Part shown: piece by piece, positions 1 to 7,851 of the stretch
Layout: every line of letters starts with the position of its first letter
How positions within the stretch are numbered: the first letter of the stretch is position 1
Assembly (NCBI RefSeq): GCF_014698505.1
Contig: NZ_JACJTD010000066.1
Coordinates: 1-34,642 of the forward strand
Direction: 5' to 3'
Length of the DNA: 34,642 bases
Origin: Nostoc foliaceum FACHB-393
Lineage (GTDB): Bacteria > Cyanobacteriota > Cyanobacteriia > Cyanobacteriales > Nostocaceae
Notes under the pieces: model-generated
Database searches by the model: none
Seen by the model: only the letters and a program-made list of their open reading frames with translations
What the model was told of the DNA's origin: nothing
Translations under genes and position numbers: made by a program

Positions 1-26
1 GAACGTCAGGTAGAAAGGGCATTTTT

Positions 27-758
27 TTGTCAGCAGGTCAGGCGCTGATGGAGTTGAGGGACAGACGGCTGTACCGTTCCACGCACCGTACTTTTGAAGA
101 ATACTGCCGCGATCGCTTCAATTATAGCCGTGATGCCGCCTACTTAAAGATTTCGGCTACTGTGGTTTATGAGAATCTCCAAAAGTTTTTGCCGACCAAT
201 GGTCGGCAAATTCCAATGCCGACCAACGAACGACAATTGCGGTTTTTGGCGAAAGCCGAGTTGGAACCTTCTGTGCAAGCGGATGTATGGCAACAGGCAG
301 TAGAGCAAGCTGGCAATAAGATTCCATCTGGTCGCATAGTGAAAGATATTGTAGATAGGATACGCGAAAGCACGAAAGTACCCAATCTTTACCATATTGG
401 TGAAATATGCATTCTTTTGCCAAAGGATAACCCAGACTTGAAAGGTAAAGCGGGTTATTGGGGCGTGGTAAGTCACGTTGGGGAATACAGCTGTACAATC
501 CAGACTTGGGACGGCGACTATACCGTAAAAATTGAACACCTGAAGTTACTGGAATTGCTTGATGAAGATTGCTTTTTTATGCAGCAGCTATGTGTGAGGT
601 TACGGCAGTTGCATCAAGTGGCCAGCCGTGACTCTTCTGTGGATTGGCTGTTGCAGGGGTTGGGGAAACAAGTTAAACCTTATTTATCTTCGTTGCAGGC
701 AAAATTGCTGGCGGCTGTGGAACGGGAGTACAAAATCGAGTGGAGGCAACAGAAATGA
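27..758 (+). CDS. Mobile-type cyanobacterial protein, 5' end frameshifted
   Basis: The open frame begins at TTG 27 and gives 243 residues, but this is probably not the true start. Bases 1-27 in another frame encode ERQVERAFF, which fits directly onto the SAGQALMELRDRRLYRST that follows in this frame. I recall this join as the usual N-terminus of a cyanobacterial family common near plasmid and phage genes. The switch lies on a run of seven T (22-28), so one extra T would restore a single frame. The middle, about residues 120-175 (GEICILLP, GYWGVV, YTVKIEHL), looks like a small SH3/KOW-type beta barrel. The C-terminus (residues 215-243) is rich in basic and aromatic residues. The gene is cut by the window edge. 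DNA binding is plausible from the family's context, but no function is shown. Confidence 0.6.
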   Translation: MSAGQALMELRDRRLYRSTHRTFEEYCRDRFNYSRDAAYLKISATVVYENLQKFLPTNGRQIPMPTNERQLRFLAKAELEPSVQADVWQQAVEQAGNKIPSGRIVKDIVDRIRESTKVPNLYHIGEICILLPKDNPDLKGKAGYWGVVSHVGEYSCTIQTWDGDYTVKIEHLKLLELLDEDCFFMQQLCVRLRQLHQVASRDSSVDWLLQGLGKQVKPYLSSLQAKLLAAVEREYKIEWRQQK

Positions 759-799
759 TGGCGCAGCTAGGAAACAAGAGGTTAATCCAACAAAGTTCA

Positions 800-1168
800 C
801 TAAACTCGTTTAGTTTCAAATATTTCTCGCCACAATTCAAATTCAGGACAATTACACCAAAGGGTAACGAACCCATCAAAAAGTTTAGTTCCTGAATTTT
901 GAACTCCCCTTGGGAGAACTTGGATCAAGATAGGAATATCCAAATCACATTTCCAATTTTCTATTTCTTTTTGAATTTGGGCAATAGTGTCTTGATGGAA
1001 TCCTCGGTCGTTGTTGGAACACTGAACAAGTAAACATCCATTATCAGAATCTTTGACTCGCTTGATCGAGAAATTAATCTGCGTCCACATTGATTGGACT
1101 TCATTGAAAATATTAGGCAAACCATAGTGATTGCCTAATATTGCCTTGCGGCGTTTCGATTCACCCAT
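800..1168 (-). CDS. Small hypothetical protein, MGESKRRK start
   Basis: A 122-residue protein whose N-terminus MGESKRRKAILG resembles the short basic start seen in many small bacterial proteins of unknown function. The rest has no motif I recognise. A cysteine pair (CNCPE) and WREIFE occur near the C-terminus, and there is no signal peptide or membrane segment. It lies between the 3' end of the preceding gene (758) and a decayed second copy of that 3' end (1348-1434), on the opposite strand, so it may have arrived in the rearrangement that created the duplication. Existence as a gene is likely because of the start motif and length; function is unknown. Confidence 0.5.
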   Translation of the reverse strand: MGESKRRKAILGNHYGLPNIFNEVQSMWTQINFSIKRVKDSDNGCLLVQCSNNDRGFHQDTIAQIQKEIENWKCDLDIPILIQVLPRGVQNSGTKLFDGFVTLWCNCPEFELWREIFETKRV

Positions 1169-1257
1169 AAGTCTCCCTCAGCAATACAAATTTTGACAAG
1201 GATGACGAAGAAGATAAGGAATCTTCTGACGACGAGTAAGCTCAATAGCGCTCAGAC

Positions 1258-1274
1258 TAACCCTCTGGGGGTTA
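1258..1274. terminator. Short perfect hairpin, possible terminator
   Basis: TAACCC and GGGTTA form a perfect 6-bp stem around a 5-nt loop. There is no T-tract on either side, so an intrinsic terminator is only a possibility. Just upstream, codons ending at 1239 spell an acidic tail (DKDDEEDKESSDDE then stop) that may be the end of a lost gene. Confidence 0.25.
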
Positions 1275-1347
1275 TTAACTACTAATACTATTGTAACGAT
1301 AAATCAAGGGTTTCAAGTATTTTGCAGTTGCAAGAATTGGGGATTTT

Positions 1348-1434
1348 GCTAAACCCTATCTTTCATCGTTGCAGGCGAAACTGCTGAGGGCTGTCGAACG
1401 AGAGTACAAGCTTGTTTGGAGACAGCAGAAGTGA
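1348..1434 (+). pseudogene. Decayed duplicate of the 3' end of the first gene
   Basis: Codons 1348-1434 read AKPYLSSLQAKLL followed by RAVEREYKLVWRQQK and a stop. The gene ending at 758 finishes with VKPYLSSLQAKLL and AAVEREYKIEWRQQK, also directly before its stop. The two are clearly homologous but differ at many third positions, so this is an old duplication rather than a recent one. Upstream, LQELG in a second frame matches LQGLG of the intact copy, which means a frameshift separates the two matching pieces. Nothing similar is visible further 5', so only the last 30 or so codons survive. Confidence 0.7.
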
Positions 1435-1436
1435 CC

Positions 1437-1563
1437 AAAGAAGCAGGGGAGCAGAGGGGCAGATAGGAACAGATATTTAGAAATTCCCCTCTGCACAAGA
1501 GCACCCCTGCCCCTGGAGCATCCTTACGCCGCTTACCCTTCAGCTTAACAAGCGTGCCATTCG
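1437..1563 (+). repeat. Dispersed intergenic repeat, copy 1
   Basis: Contains the purine-rich arm gcaggggagcagaggggcag, then agaaattcccctctgca, then the pyrimidine arm, then ccttacgccgcttaccctt and gtgccattcgg. The same order of blocks occurs on the minus strand at 13565-13762. The arms can fold into an imperfect hairpin. It probably belongs to the intergenic hairpin repeats common in Nostocales genomes. Confidence 0.6.
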
Positions 1564-1679
1564 GCTCTAAACACTTAGATGAGGTTGTAGAAGTTCACAC
1601 AAGTAAGGCAAAACGTCGTTTTTACAGTATAAAAAAGGACGGTACTGTGATAGAATCTACGGTTAATAGCAAAGAGTGA
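1554..1679 (+). pseudogene. Short 3' coding remnant, unknown family
   Basis: From GTG 1554 the frame reads 41 codons (VPFGSKHLDEVVEVHTSKAK, then RRFYSIKKDGTVIE and a short tail) to a stop at 1677-1679. The composition is protein-like, and the upstream part of the same frame runs into the intergenic repeat. It looks like the end of a gene whose front was replaced by the repeat. A genuine small protein cannot be excluded. I do not recognise the family. Confidence 0.3.
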
Positions 1680-1727
1680 TATCTTGTGCCGTTTTCACGA
1701 GCTAGAAAGGTTTTTTTAGACCAAATT

Positions 1728-2339
1728 ATGGTTAGCGAATTGGTAAATCTCAAACAAGAACTGATTTCTATTTCAGAAGCTAGTGACATTGGATTTAACT
1801 ATACTCCAACAGCTGCATTGCAAATCGAGACATTAGCGCGATCGCTTGAGGCTGTAAATCCTACTACTGAACCAACAAAACATCTTGAGTTGGTTCAAGG
1901 GCGCTGGCGGCTCTTGTACAGTACATTTGGCTTAGAACAAGAAACTACTCTACAACGTGTTTCTTTTGGTAAACTCCCGAATGTGGCTATCAGCGTTACT
2001 GGTATCTTTCAAGAAGTTTATACAGCTGGTCAGCAATACAATAACCTAATTGAATTTACTCTATTGTCTGGTATTTTAGGTATTACTATAGTTGAAGGGC
2101 GTTACACAGTAGAAGATTCTAAACGTCTCAATATTGATTTCGTAGAAACATCCGTTAAAAGTGTAAGCAATGATTTGACCGACTCTAGTTTTCGTAAGGC
2201 TTTAGGAGTCGATAATCAGTTGCCTTTGGAATCAACACTCTCCTTTAATGGCTGGACAGATATTACCTATTTAGACGAAAATTTTCGCCTCATGCGTGGG
2301 AATCAAAAAAATTTGTATGTGTTGCTACGATCCGAGTAA
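1728..2339 (+). CDS. PAP/fibrillin family protein
   Basis: A 203-residue protein of the plastid lipid-associated protein/fibrillin family, which binds lipids at thylakoids or lipid globules in plants and cyanobacteria. Supporting features are the start MVSELVNLKQELISISEA, the core GRWRLLYSTFG (about residues 72-82), the middle PNVAISVTGIFQEVY, and the C-terminal FRLMRGNQKNLYVL, which is the usual family ending. I chose ATG 1728 because family members begin at MVSEL. A GTG at 1686 would add 14 residues in frame. The length fits the family. It is a host-type cyanobacterial gene, AT-richer than the island genes, and the only complete plus-strand gene in the window. Confidence 0.85.
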   Translation: MVSELVNLKQELISISEASDIGFNYTPTAALQIETLARSLEAVNPTTEPTKHLELVQGRWRLLYSTFGLEQETTLQRVSFGKLPNVAISVTGIFQEVYTAGQQYNNLIEFTLLSGILGITIVEGRYTVEDSKRLNIDFVETSVKSVSNDLTDSSFRKALGVDNQLPLESTLSFNGWTDITYLDENFRLMRGNQKNLYVLLRSE

Positions 2340-2377
2340 AAAGATCAGAGTCTCCTTACTTGTAAATAAAGCTAAAA

Positions 2378-2479
2378 CTATTGCCTAGACTGTATTTGTC
2401 TCACTAAATCATTAAAAGGTTGCCAATTATCTTCTTGGGTGATCGCTTCCCAAATAGATTCTATATGGCGAATGAATTG
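2378..2479 (-). pseudogene. In-frame coding-like continuation after a UGA stop
   Basis: Directly after the TGA (2480-2482) of the next gene, the same frame continues for 33 codons, QFIRHIESIWEAITQEDNWQ then PFNDLVRQIQSRQ, to a TAG at 2378-2380. The composition and helix-like pattern look like real protein sequence. This suggests that the upstream gene once ended here and now carries a premature UGA, or that UGA is read through. Confidence 0.4.
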
Positions 2480-3160
2480 TCATTGATCGAAGGAAGGAGA
2501 GCTTTTCACCCAGACATTTTGGTTGTGATAAAAATCACCACGTTGTTCTAGCGTAAACCCACCCAGCAATAATCCCAACCATACTTCTACCATCGGCATT
2601 TGCAACACACGTTGCAGTTTAACTAAAGAAATCTCATCTTTGACATTTATCAGATGGTTAGCAATCGCGCTCTGCCATTTTTCCACATCCTCATCTGATG
2701 CCAAATTGCGGACATCTTCTAAAGTTGTCACCTCATCGAGCATTGCCAAAACATTCGCTTTTTCAACAGGTGCTACTACAGAATCGCCCGATTCAGTAGA
2801 ATGTGAAAATTGGTGTGGCCCATGCGGTCTAAAGGTTTGTGGTGTTTGCGGTTCAATCAAATCATCCAAATCTAGGTGCATTGTTGTCCGCACTAGACCA
2901 GCAAAGAGATCGGTGCTAATAATTGGCCCCTTTGGGCTATTGCGATCGCGGGTATCTTGCAACAGCACTTCGGCACGAGACTTGAGAATATCCGCAATTT
3001 GACTGAAGGCAAGCGCTGCGGTTAATAACTGTGCCTCTAAGGGTAATTTTTCTAGCTCGGCATCTAAACATTCCCACATCGGTACAAGTGAAGATGTGGG
3101 TGGAGATTCGGACAACTCATCAAGCACATCCCAGATTGTTAATTGACGATATGTAGTCAT
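2480..3160 (-). CDS. Cyanobacterial hypothetical protein
   Basis: A 226-residue protein starting MTTYRQLTIWDVLDEL. An ATG at 3187 would add nine residues but would overlap the end of the upstream gene, so 3160 is preferred. The N-terminal third is helical and acidic, the middle is low in complexity (PQTPQTFRPHGPHQF), and the last 80 residues (VEKWQSAIANHLINVKDEIS, then LVKLQRVLQMPMVEVWLGLL) look like an all-helical domain. There is no signal peptide. It follows the zinc-cysteine gene and the recombinase with almost no spacing, so the three probably form one transcription unit of a mobile module. I do not recognise a function. See the in-frame sequence beyond its UGA. Confidence 0.65.
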   Translation of the reverse strand: MTTYRQLTIWDVLDELSESPPTSSLVPMWECLDAELEKLPLEAQLLTAALAFSQIADILKSRAEVLLQDTRDRNSPKGPIISTDLFAGLVRTTMHLDLDDLIEPQTPQTFRPHGPHQFSHSTESGDSVVAPVEKANVLAMLDEVTTLEDVRNLASDEDVEKWQSAIANHLINVKDEISLVKLQRVLQMPMVEVWLGLLLGGFTLEQRGDFYHNQNVWVKSSPSFDQ

Positions 3161-3162
3161 CT

Positions 3163-3630
3163 CTAAGATTGTGGATGCAAGGGGCAAGGGCGCACTGGGC
3201 AGTAGCTTGAGGTAATCTCAAACATATCCTTATATTGATATAGTGAAACACCGTATTGTTTAGCAAAAGACTGCAACACCTGATCTGTATAGGCGCGGAT
3301 CTTGCCAGCCGTTAGTCCAAAGCAGTGAATTGGTTCTAAGCGACAAATAGGCTGTTGTCCCAGCCACAGTTCTGCGCCCAAGGCGTGCAATGGCTTATCC
3401 CCTGGTTCTTTATACAAATACAGCACTGCAAAATATGTTGCTGGTGGTTCGACTGCGATCGCATCAATTTCTGCTGAATTATTCTGAGAGCGGTTGCGGT
3501 AAAACGAACGGCGATTATGACAGACTTTGGGATTCCAACATCCATCCCCTGCTGTTCCATGTAAAACTTTAGCTTGGGCAGTTGGTAACTTGGCACATAG
3601 CTGACATTTTGGATCAAGTGGCTTGGGCAT
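3163..3630 (-). CDS. Cyanobacterial hypothetical with N-terminal four-cysteine motif
   Basis: A 155-residue protein with C9-x2-C12 (PKCQLC) and C31/C37 (GDGCWNPKVCHNRR), spaced as a possible zinc-binding site. The later part (about 60-140) contains ATYFAVLYLYKEPGDKPLHA and a region ending in ITSSYCPVRPCPLHP. It begins three bases after the stop of the tyrosine recombinase (TAA-GGT-ATG) and ends three bases before the next start, which indicates translation from one mRNA. I recall similar proteins beside integrases in heterocystous cyanobacteria, but the role is unknown. A recombination accessory or DNA-binding role is only an inference from position and cysteines. Confidence 0.65.
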   Translation of the reverse strand: MPKPLDPKCQLCAKLPTAQAKVLHGTAGDGCWNPKVCHNRRSFYRNRSQNNSAEIDAIAVEPPATYFAVLYLYKEPGDKPLHALGAELWLGQQPICRLEPIHCFGLTAGKIRAYTDQVLQSFAKQYGVSLYQYKDMFEITSSYCPVRPCPLHPQS

Positions 3631-3633
3631 ACC

Positions 3634-4665
3634 TTATTCCACTTCTTCGCCGATTGCACGATAGTAAGCAGCGATCGCAGCTTCTTGCTCACTGCGAAGC
3701 GTATACCGCCGAAACGCTTTCTCACTTTGATGTCCTGTTAACTTACGGGCATGGCTGGGGTCAACTCCCAATAGCAATAAGTCAGTGGCATAGGTGTGAC
3801 GAAAGGAGTGAGGGTGCAAATCCTCAATGTGAGCTATTTCACCAATTTTTTCCACCGCGAAGTAAATGCCGTGATAACTCAAGCGTTCACCTTTGTATGA
3901 AGCATGGTGTGAAATCATTAATGGGCTAAGGCTGGACAACACCTCTCCTTGCTGTGAGCGCAATTGTAAATAATCTGCCACGACTTCCCGACTCTCTTTT
4001 CGCAGTGGCACTAGGCGCGGTTCATTAGTTTTGGTGTCTGGTAAAAATAGCAGCTTGCCATCAAATGAGCCAACATTTAACTGCACAACTTCCCCAGCCC
4101 GGAGTCCATGACTGAGAATGTGAACCAGTGCTGTATCCCGTTGCTTTGTTTCTCCCAGCAATTCCAACGCTGACCAAACCTGTTCCATTTCTTCAGGGGT
4201 CAAACTTTGCGCTGGTGGCAGTGGCACTTTTTCTAGTTTTATCCCCAGTGTCGGATTAGTAGAAATAATTTCAGGATACGTGTAGCACATCCATTTGAAA
4301 AAGCTTTTGAGAGCCGCAATTCCTGCATTAATGCTGCTTTTGGAAAGCGGTTTACCTGCATCAGTCTGTATTTCATCTCTTAGGTATTCTTTATATAGCG
4401 CAAGATGACGTGGACGCAGTTCATGATAGTGCAGCTCACTCCAAGCCAAAAACCGCTTCAGTTCACGTTCGTAAAGCTTACGGCTGTTAAGTGCGAGATT
4501 GTTGCTGCGTAAAAATTCCAGTACTTTTATCCACCGTATGTCTGTGGGTGCAGCTATTTTTCCTGCCCTGCTTCTAGATTCTCCCTGTAGGGTTGATGGT
4601 GCTTGATCCTGTATGTGGATCAACTTGATTGGCGGTAGGTTGTCAAACTGAGGATTATTTACCAT
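3634..4665 (-). CDS. Tyrosine recombinase/integrase (XerC/D-like)
   Basis: A 343-residue site-specific recombinase that cuts and rejoins DNA through a 3'-phosphotyrosine. The N-terminal SAM-like DNA-binding domain spans about 42-140 (FLRSNNLALNSRKLYERELK). The catalytic domain carries R189 (SHGLRAGEV), a beta-hairpin lysine K212 (DTKTNEP), H286-x-x-R289 (HPHSFRHTYATDL), H312 (LTGHQS) and the nucleophile Y321 (FRRYT). All catalytic residues are present, so it should be active. It heads a tight three-gene unit with the two hypotheticals downstream. Its position at the edge of the catabolic island suggests a role in mobility, although no attachment site is identified. Phage-type integrase rather than chromosomal XerC is my reading. 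Confidence 0.9.
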   Translation of the reverse strand: MVNNPQFDNLPPIKLIHIQDQAPSTLQGESRSRAGKIAAPTDIRWIKVLEFLRSNNLALNSRKLYERELKRFLAWSELHYHELRPRHLALYKEYLRDEIQTDAGKPLSKSSINAGIAALKSFFKWMCYTYPEIISTNPTLGIKLEKVPLPPAQSLTPEEMEQVWSALELLGETKQRDTALVHILSHGLRAGEVVQLNVGSFDGKLLFLPDTKTNEPRLVPLRKESREVVADYLQLRSQQGEVLSSLSPLMISHHASYKGERLSYHGIYFAVEKIGEIAHIEDLHPHSFRHTYATDLLLLGVDPSHARKLTGHQSEKAFRRYTLRSEQEAAIAAYYRAIGEEVE

Positions 4666-4812
4666 CTTGATCGCGAGCGCCTAGAAGCAGTATGGAACTA
4701 ACACCCAAAATTGTATGTGACTTTAGGGAAAATCTGGCTAGCGTGTCACTAGAATGCTTCTTAATCTTGGTACTGAGGTGAATTGTTGAAGATGTTTACA
4801 AATCTTGGGTAA

Positions 4813-4857
4813 GTGAACTAACTCTCCGTAAAAAGCCGCCTATTATGGACAGTTCAC
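4813..4857. other. Inverted repeat in the 243-bp gap behind the recombinase
   Basis: GTGAACT (4813-4819) and AGTTCAC (4851-4857) form a perfect 7-bp inverted repeat with a 31-nt spacer. It sits between the recombinase and the flavin reductase. It could be a recombination or regulatory site or chance. No T-tract supports a terminator. Confidence 0.25.
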
Positions 4858-4908
4858 CAGAGTAAAATATTTGTTTAGTATTTTCAGTCTTTAATGGTTG
4901 CTTCTTTG

Positions 4909-6285
4909 TTACATATTGGGACAGGTTGGCATATCATCTCCAACCAGTAGCCTTGCGAGACTGGGCAAAGCCTCACCGTAAGTTGGGTGAATGTGAACCG
5001 ATTGTTCAAGTATCTGCCACGTTGCTTTAGCTTCCATCAGCGACAAAAAGACATGTACGAGTTCAGCCGTTTCGTACCCAACTAGTGTTGCTCCTAAAAT
5101 TAAATTCGTGTGGGTGTCAATAACCATGCGATAGAAACCTAAATCATGCCCCCACTCAATGCTACGGGCGATGTGAGCCATCGGCAGGGTGACTTCGCGT
5201 GCAGCAATACCCTGTTTCTGAGCCTGTTCTAATGTCATCCCCACCCGGCCCACTTGCGGCTCTGTGTAAACGGCATAGCCTAACACGCGATCGCTGCGTG
5301 TCCTCTGTTCGCCACATAGAATGGCTTTCAAGCGACGATAATCTTCCCAAGAAACATGAGTAAAAGCAGGTTGCTTGGCAACATCTGCGATCGCATAAAT
5401 CCCAGGACAAGTAGTCTGAAACTGATCGTTGATTTTAATAAAACCCTGTGCATCTAATTCAACGCCTGTCACCGCAGAATTTAATGCCTGAGTATTCGGT
5501 TTGCGCCCAGCCGCAATCAGCAATGCTTCTCCATCCAGTACTTCACCATTGTTCAGCGTTAGGGTAAACACACCGTTGGTATAAGCAACCTGCTGAACAG
5601 TCACATTGAAATGCAGTCCAATTCCGTCTTGCTCACAGGCATCAGCAAGCACAGCACTGACATCGGATTCTTCTTGAGCCAGCAAGCGATCGCCCCGCAC
5701 TATCAATGCGGTTTGGCTCCCTAAACGCGCCATTCCTTGCCCTAACTCTAGGGCAATATAGCCACCGCCGACCACGAGCAACCGGGGCGGAATCTGCTGC
5801 AAATCAAAGAAATTTCGGTTGGTGAGATAAGGCGTTCCAGCTAAACCAGGAATGTCAGGAATATTAGAGGATGTTCCTGTGTTGATCACAATGATCGGAG
5901 CCTGCACAGTCACACCTCCTCCGCTCACAGTTCGCTCTCCGGTGAAAGCGGCTTCCGCACAGACAACTCTAACCCCTGCACTTTCTAATCGCCGCTTAGT
6001 ACCCTGGTTAAACTGGCTGCGAATACTACGTACACGCTCCATCACTGTATAAAAATCTATTTCAAGGTGCGCGTGTATGCCTAGCTTTGCAGCTTGCCGA
6101 GCGCGGCCTGCGGCATGGGCTGCGGCTAAAAAGGCTTTAGAAGGAGTACAGCCATAGTTTATGCAACTGCCACCTAACGCATCGCGCTCAAATAAAACGA
6201 CGTTTCGACCTGCCTTAGCAAAGTCAGCCGCAAGTGGAACTCCGCCCTGACCACTTCCAATCACAATTACATCTGCTGTTTCCAT
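4909..6285 (-). CDS. FAD-dependent pyridine nucleotide-disulfide oxidoreductase, MerA-like
   Basis: A 458-residue flavoprotein of the mercuric reductase/dihydrolipoamide dehydrogenase group. Residues 5-20 (DVIVIGSGQGGVPLA) bind FAD. The redox disulfide is C41/C46 in GGSCINYGCTPSK. A second Rossmann motif (VVGGGYIALELGQGMARLGS) binds NAD(P)H. A second FAD contact is YAIADV, and the C-terminal dimer domain ends with HIHPTYGEAL, giving the H433/E438 base pair. There is no N-terminal heavy-metal domain and no C-terminal vicinal cysteine pair as in true MerA; only a single C455 is present. Mercury reduction is therefore unlikely, and general disulfide or quinone reduction is more plausible. AGAGG lies five bases before ATG 6285. 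Confidence 0.85.
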   Translation of the reverse strand: METADVIVIGSGQGGVPLAADFAKAGRNVVLFERDALGGSCINYGCTPSKAFLAAAHAAGRARQAAKLGIHAHLEIDFYTVMERVRSIRSQFNQGTKRRLESAGVRVVCAEAAFTGERTVSGGGVTVQAPIIVINTGTSSNIPDIPGLAGTPYLTNRNFFDLQQIPPRLLVVGGGYIALELGQGMARLGSQTALIVRGDRLLAQEESDVSAVLADACEQDGIGLHFNVTVQQVAYTNGVFTLTLNNGEVLDGEALLIAAGRKPNTQALNSAVTGVELDAQGFIKINDQFQTTCPGIYAIADVAKQPAFTHVSWEDYRRLKAILCGEQRTRSDRVLGYAVYTEPQVGRVGMTLEQAQKQGIAAREVTLPMAHIARSIEWGHDLGFYRMVIDTHTNLILGATLVGYETAELVHVFLSLMEAKATWQILEQSVHIHPTYGEALPSLARLLVGDDMPTCPNM

Positions 6286-6287
6286 TG

Positions 6288-6425
6288 TTACCTCTGTTGA
6301 TAGCTGGTGATTACAGTTTGTTGAGTACGACTGGCTTTAATTAAATCGGCTGCTTTTTCACCAATCATAATTGAGTCAACCGATTCTCCTCGTCTGCTGT
6401 TTGTGGTGTGAATCGATTGGTTTTG
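6288..6425 (-). pseudogene. C-terminal coding remnant, possibly an oxidoreductase tail
   Basis: The gap between two genes stays open for about 45 codons in one minus-strand frame, ending in a TAA at 6288-6290. It reads SRRGESVDSIMIGEKAADLI then KASRTQQTV. The block SIMIGEKAADLIK resembles the last helix of GMC/choline-dehydrogenase type flavoproteins, which suggests a lost gene whose tail survives next to the start of the flavin reductase. The match is short, so family assignment is tentative. Confidence 0.3.
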
Positions 6426-6427
6426 AA

Positions 6428-7798
6428 CTAACGCAGTGACTTGAACGCCGCGCGGATCTCCTCAGAGAAGAGCTGCGGCTGCTCCCACGCTGCGAAGTGA
6501 CCGCCCTTGTCCACCTCATGGAAGTAGATCAGGTTGCGATAGGCGCGTCGGGCCCACGTCTCTGGAGTTCGATATACCTCCTCCGGAAATACCGTGATGG
6601 CCACCGGGAGCGAGATATCAGCGGTCTTCTGCGCGGCCGCGTTCAAAATGCTAGTGTTGTTCTCCCAGTACAGCCGAGCTGACGAGACGGCACTGTTCGT
6701 CAGCCAGTACAGCGTGATGTCGTCCAGCACCTCATCTTTCGTTGGGGACTTTTGGGAATCACCGCCGCTGTACGTCCACTGCGCGAAGCCTGGATGTCCG
6801 AGCATCCAAGCCGCGAGTCCGGTCGGCGAGTCCGTCAGTCCATACCCGACCGTCTGCGGCTGCGTGCCCATCACCACGGCGTAAGCCCGTTTCTTCTTAT
6901 TTAACGTGTCGAGTGAGTCGTACGCCGCGCGTTCCTTCTCTGAGAGTCCCGCTGGCGCGGGCCCGCCGCTGGCGAGTACTGAGGCCACCTCAGGCGGTAT
7001 CGTCGCCGGCAAGTTGATGTGGATGCCGAGTAATCCTGCCGGTGCTTGGCGCGCCATCGTGCTAGAGATGGGAGACCCCCAATCGCCGCCCTGGGCGACG
7101 TAGCGGGTGTAGTCAAGGCGCTTCATCAGCTCCGCCCAGGCTCGCGCGATGCGGTTGGAGTCCCAACCAGTGTCCGTCGGCTTGCCGGAGAAGCCGTAGC
7201 CGGGAATCGACGGGATTACTAGGTCAAATGCATCTTCTGGGCGCCCCCCGTAGGCCGTCGGGTCGGTCAGGGGACCGATGATCTTTAGCTGTTCAAATAC
7301 CGAGCCGGGCCATCCGTGCGTGACGAGCAACGGCAAAGCGTTAGAATTTTTGGAGCGGACGTGGATAAAGTGAATGTTCAGTCCGTCGATGTTCGTTACA
7401 AACTGTGGTAAGGCATTCAACTTCGCCTCGGCTTTCCGCCAGTCGTACTTCGTTCCCCAGTAACGGACGAGTTCCTTCATTGTCGCCAGTTGCACGCCCT
7501 GCGACTGGTCGGCGACAGTCTCCTTGTCAGACCAGCGGGTCGTCGCAATGCGCCTGCGGAGATCGACGATCGCCTCTTGCGGAACGTGGACGCGGAAGGG
7601 ACGGATGGCATTGTCTTCGGTCGCCTTGCCCGCGACCTGGGTTTGTGCGTCGGTCTGGGTGAATTGCTGTGCAAGCAGGCGAGCGGGCGGTGCCAGAAAC
7701 ACCGTTGCCGCCAAGAGCGCGACGAGGAGTCGCGACAGGACGAAAGTACCTGCGGTGCGGGCTTTGGCTTTGTAATGTACTTTTTTCAGTTTGGTCAT
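6428..7798 (-). CDS. Exported epoxide hydrolase family protein
   Basis: A 456-residue alpha/beta hydrolase of the microsomal-type epoxide hydrolase family, which opens epoxides to diols through a covalent ester. Residues 1-44 form a long signal peptide (basic start, LLVALLAATVFLAPPA, then LLAQQ). The EHN domain begins at IRPFRVHVP (about 65), followed by WWxD-like RWSD. The oxyanion motif HGWPG is at 161-165, the nucleophile D239 lies in GGDWGS, and the base H434 lies in GGHFAAWEQP. ATG 7798 is preferred over TTG 7819 because AAAGAG precedes it. The gene is markedly GC-rich, and I see no perfect HIP1 octamer in it, which fits acquisition from a GC-rich bacterium. The substrate is unknown. Confidence 0.88.
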   Translation of the reverse strand: MTKLKKVHYKAKARTAGTFVLSRLLVALLAATVFLAPPARLLAQQFTQTDAQTQVAGKATEDNAIRPFRVHVPQEAIVDLRRRIATTRWSDKETVADQSQGVQLATMKELVRYWGTKYDWRKAEAKLNALPQFVTNIDGLNIHFIHVRSKNSNALPLLVTHGWPGSVFEQLKIIGPLTDPTAYGGRPEDAFDLVIPSIPGYGFSGKPTDTGWDSNRIARAWAELMKRLDYTRYVAQGGDWGSPISSTMARQAPAGLLGIHINLPATIPPEVASVLASGGPAPAGLSEKERAAYDSLDTLNKKKRAYAVVMGTQPQTVGYGLTDSPTGLAAWMLGHPGFAQWTYSGGDSQKSPTKDEVLDDITLYWLTNSAVSSARLYWENNTSILNAAAQKTADISLPVAITVFPEEVYRTPETWARRAYRNLIYFHEVDKGGHFAAWEQPQLFSEEIRAAFKSLR

Positions 7799-7851
7799 GG
7801 TGTTTTCTCTTTGCTGCAAATTATCCGTTTCACAACTTAGGCTAAACCCAA

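Noticed and set aside
1437..1525. CRISPR array in the gcaggggag-rich stretches
   Set aside because: The repeats are imperfect, inverted and of irregular spacing, without unique spacers or cas genes.
4909..6285. Mercuric reductase (MerA) and a mer operon
   Set aside because: The protein lacks the heavy-metal-associated domain and the C-terminal vicinal cysteines, and no merR, merT or merP gene is nearby.
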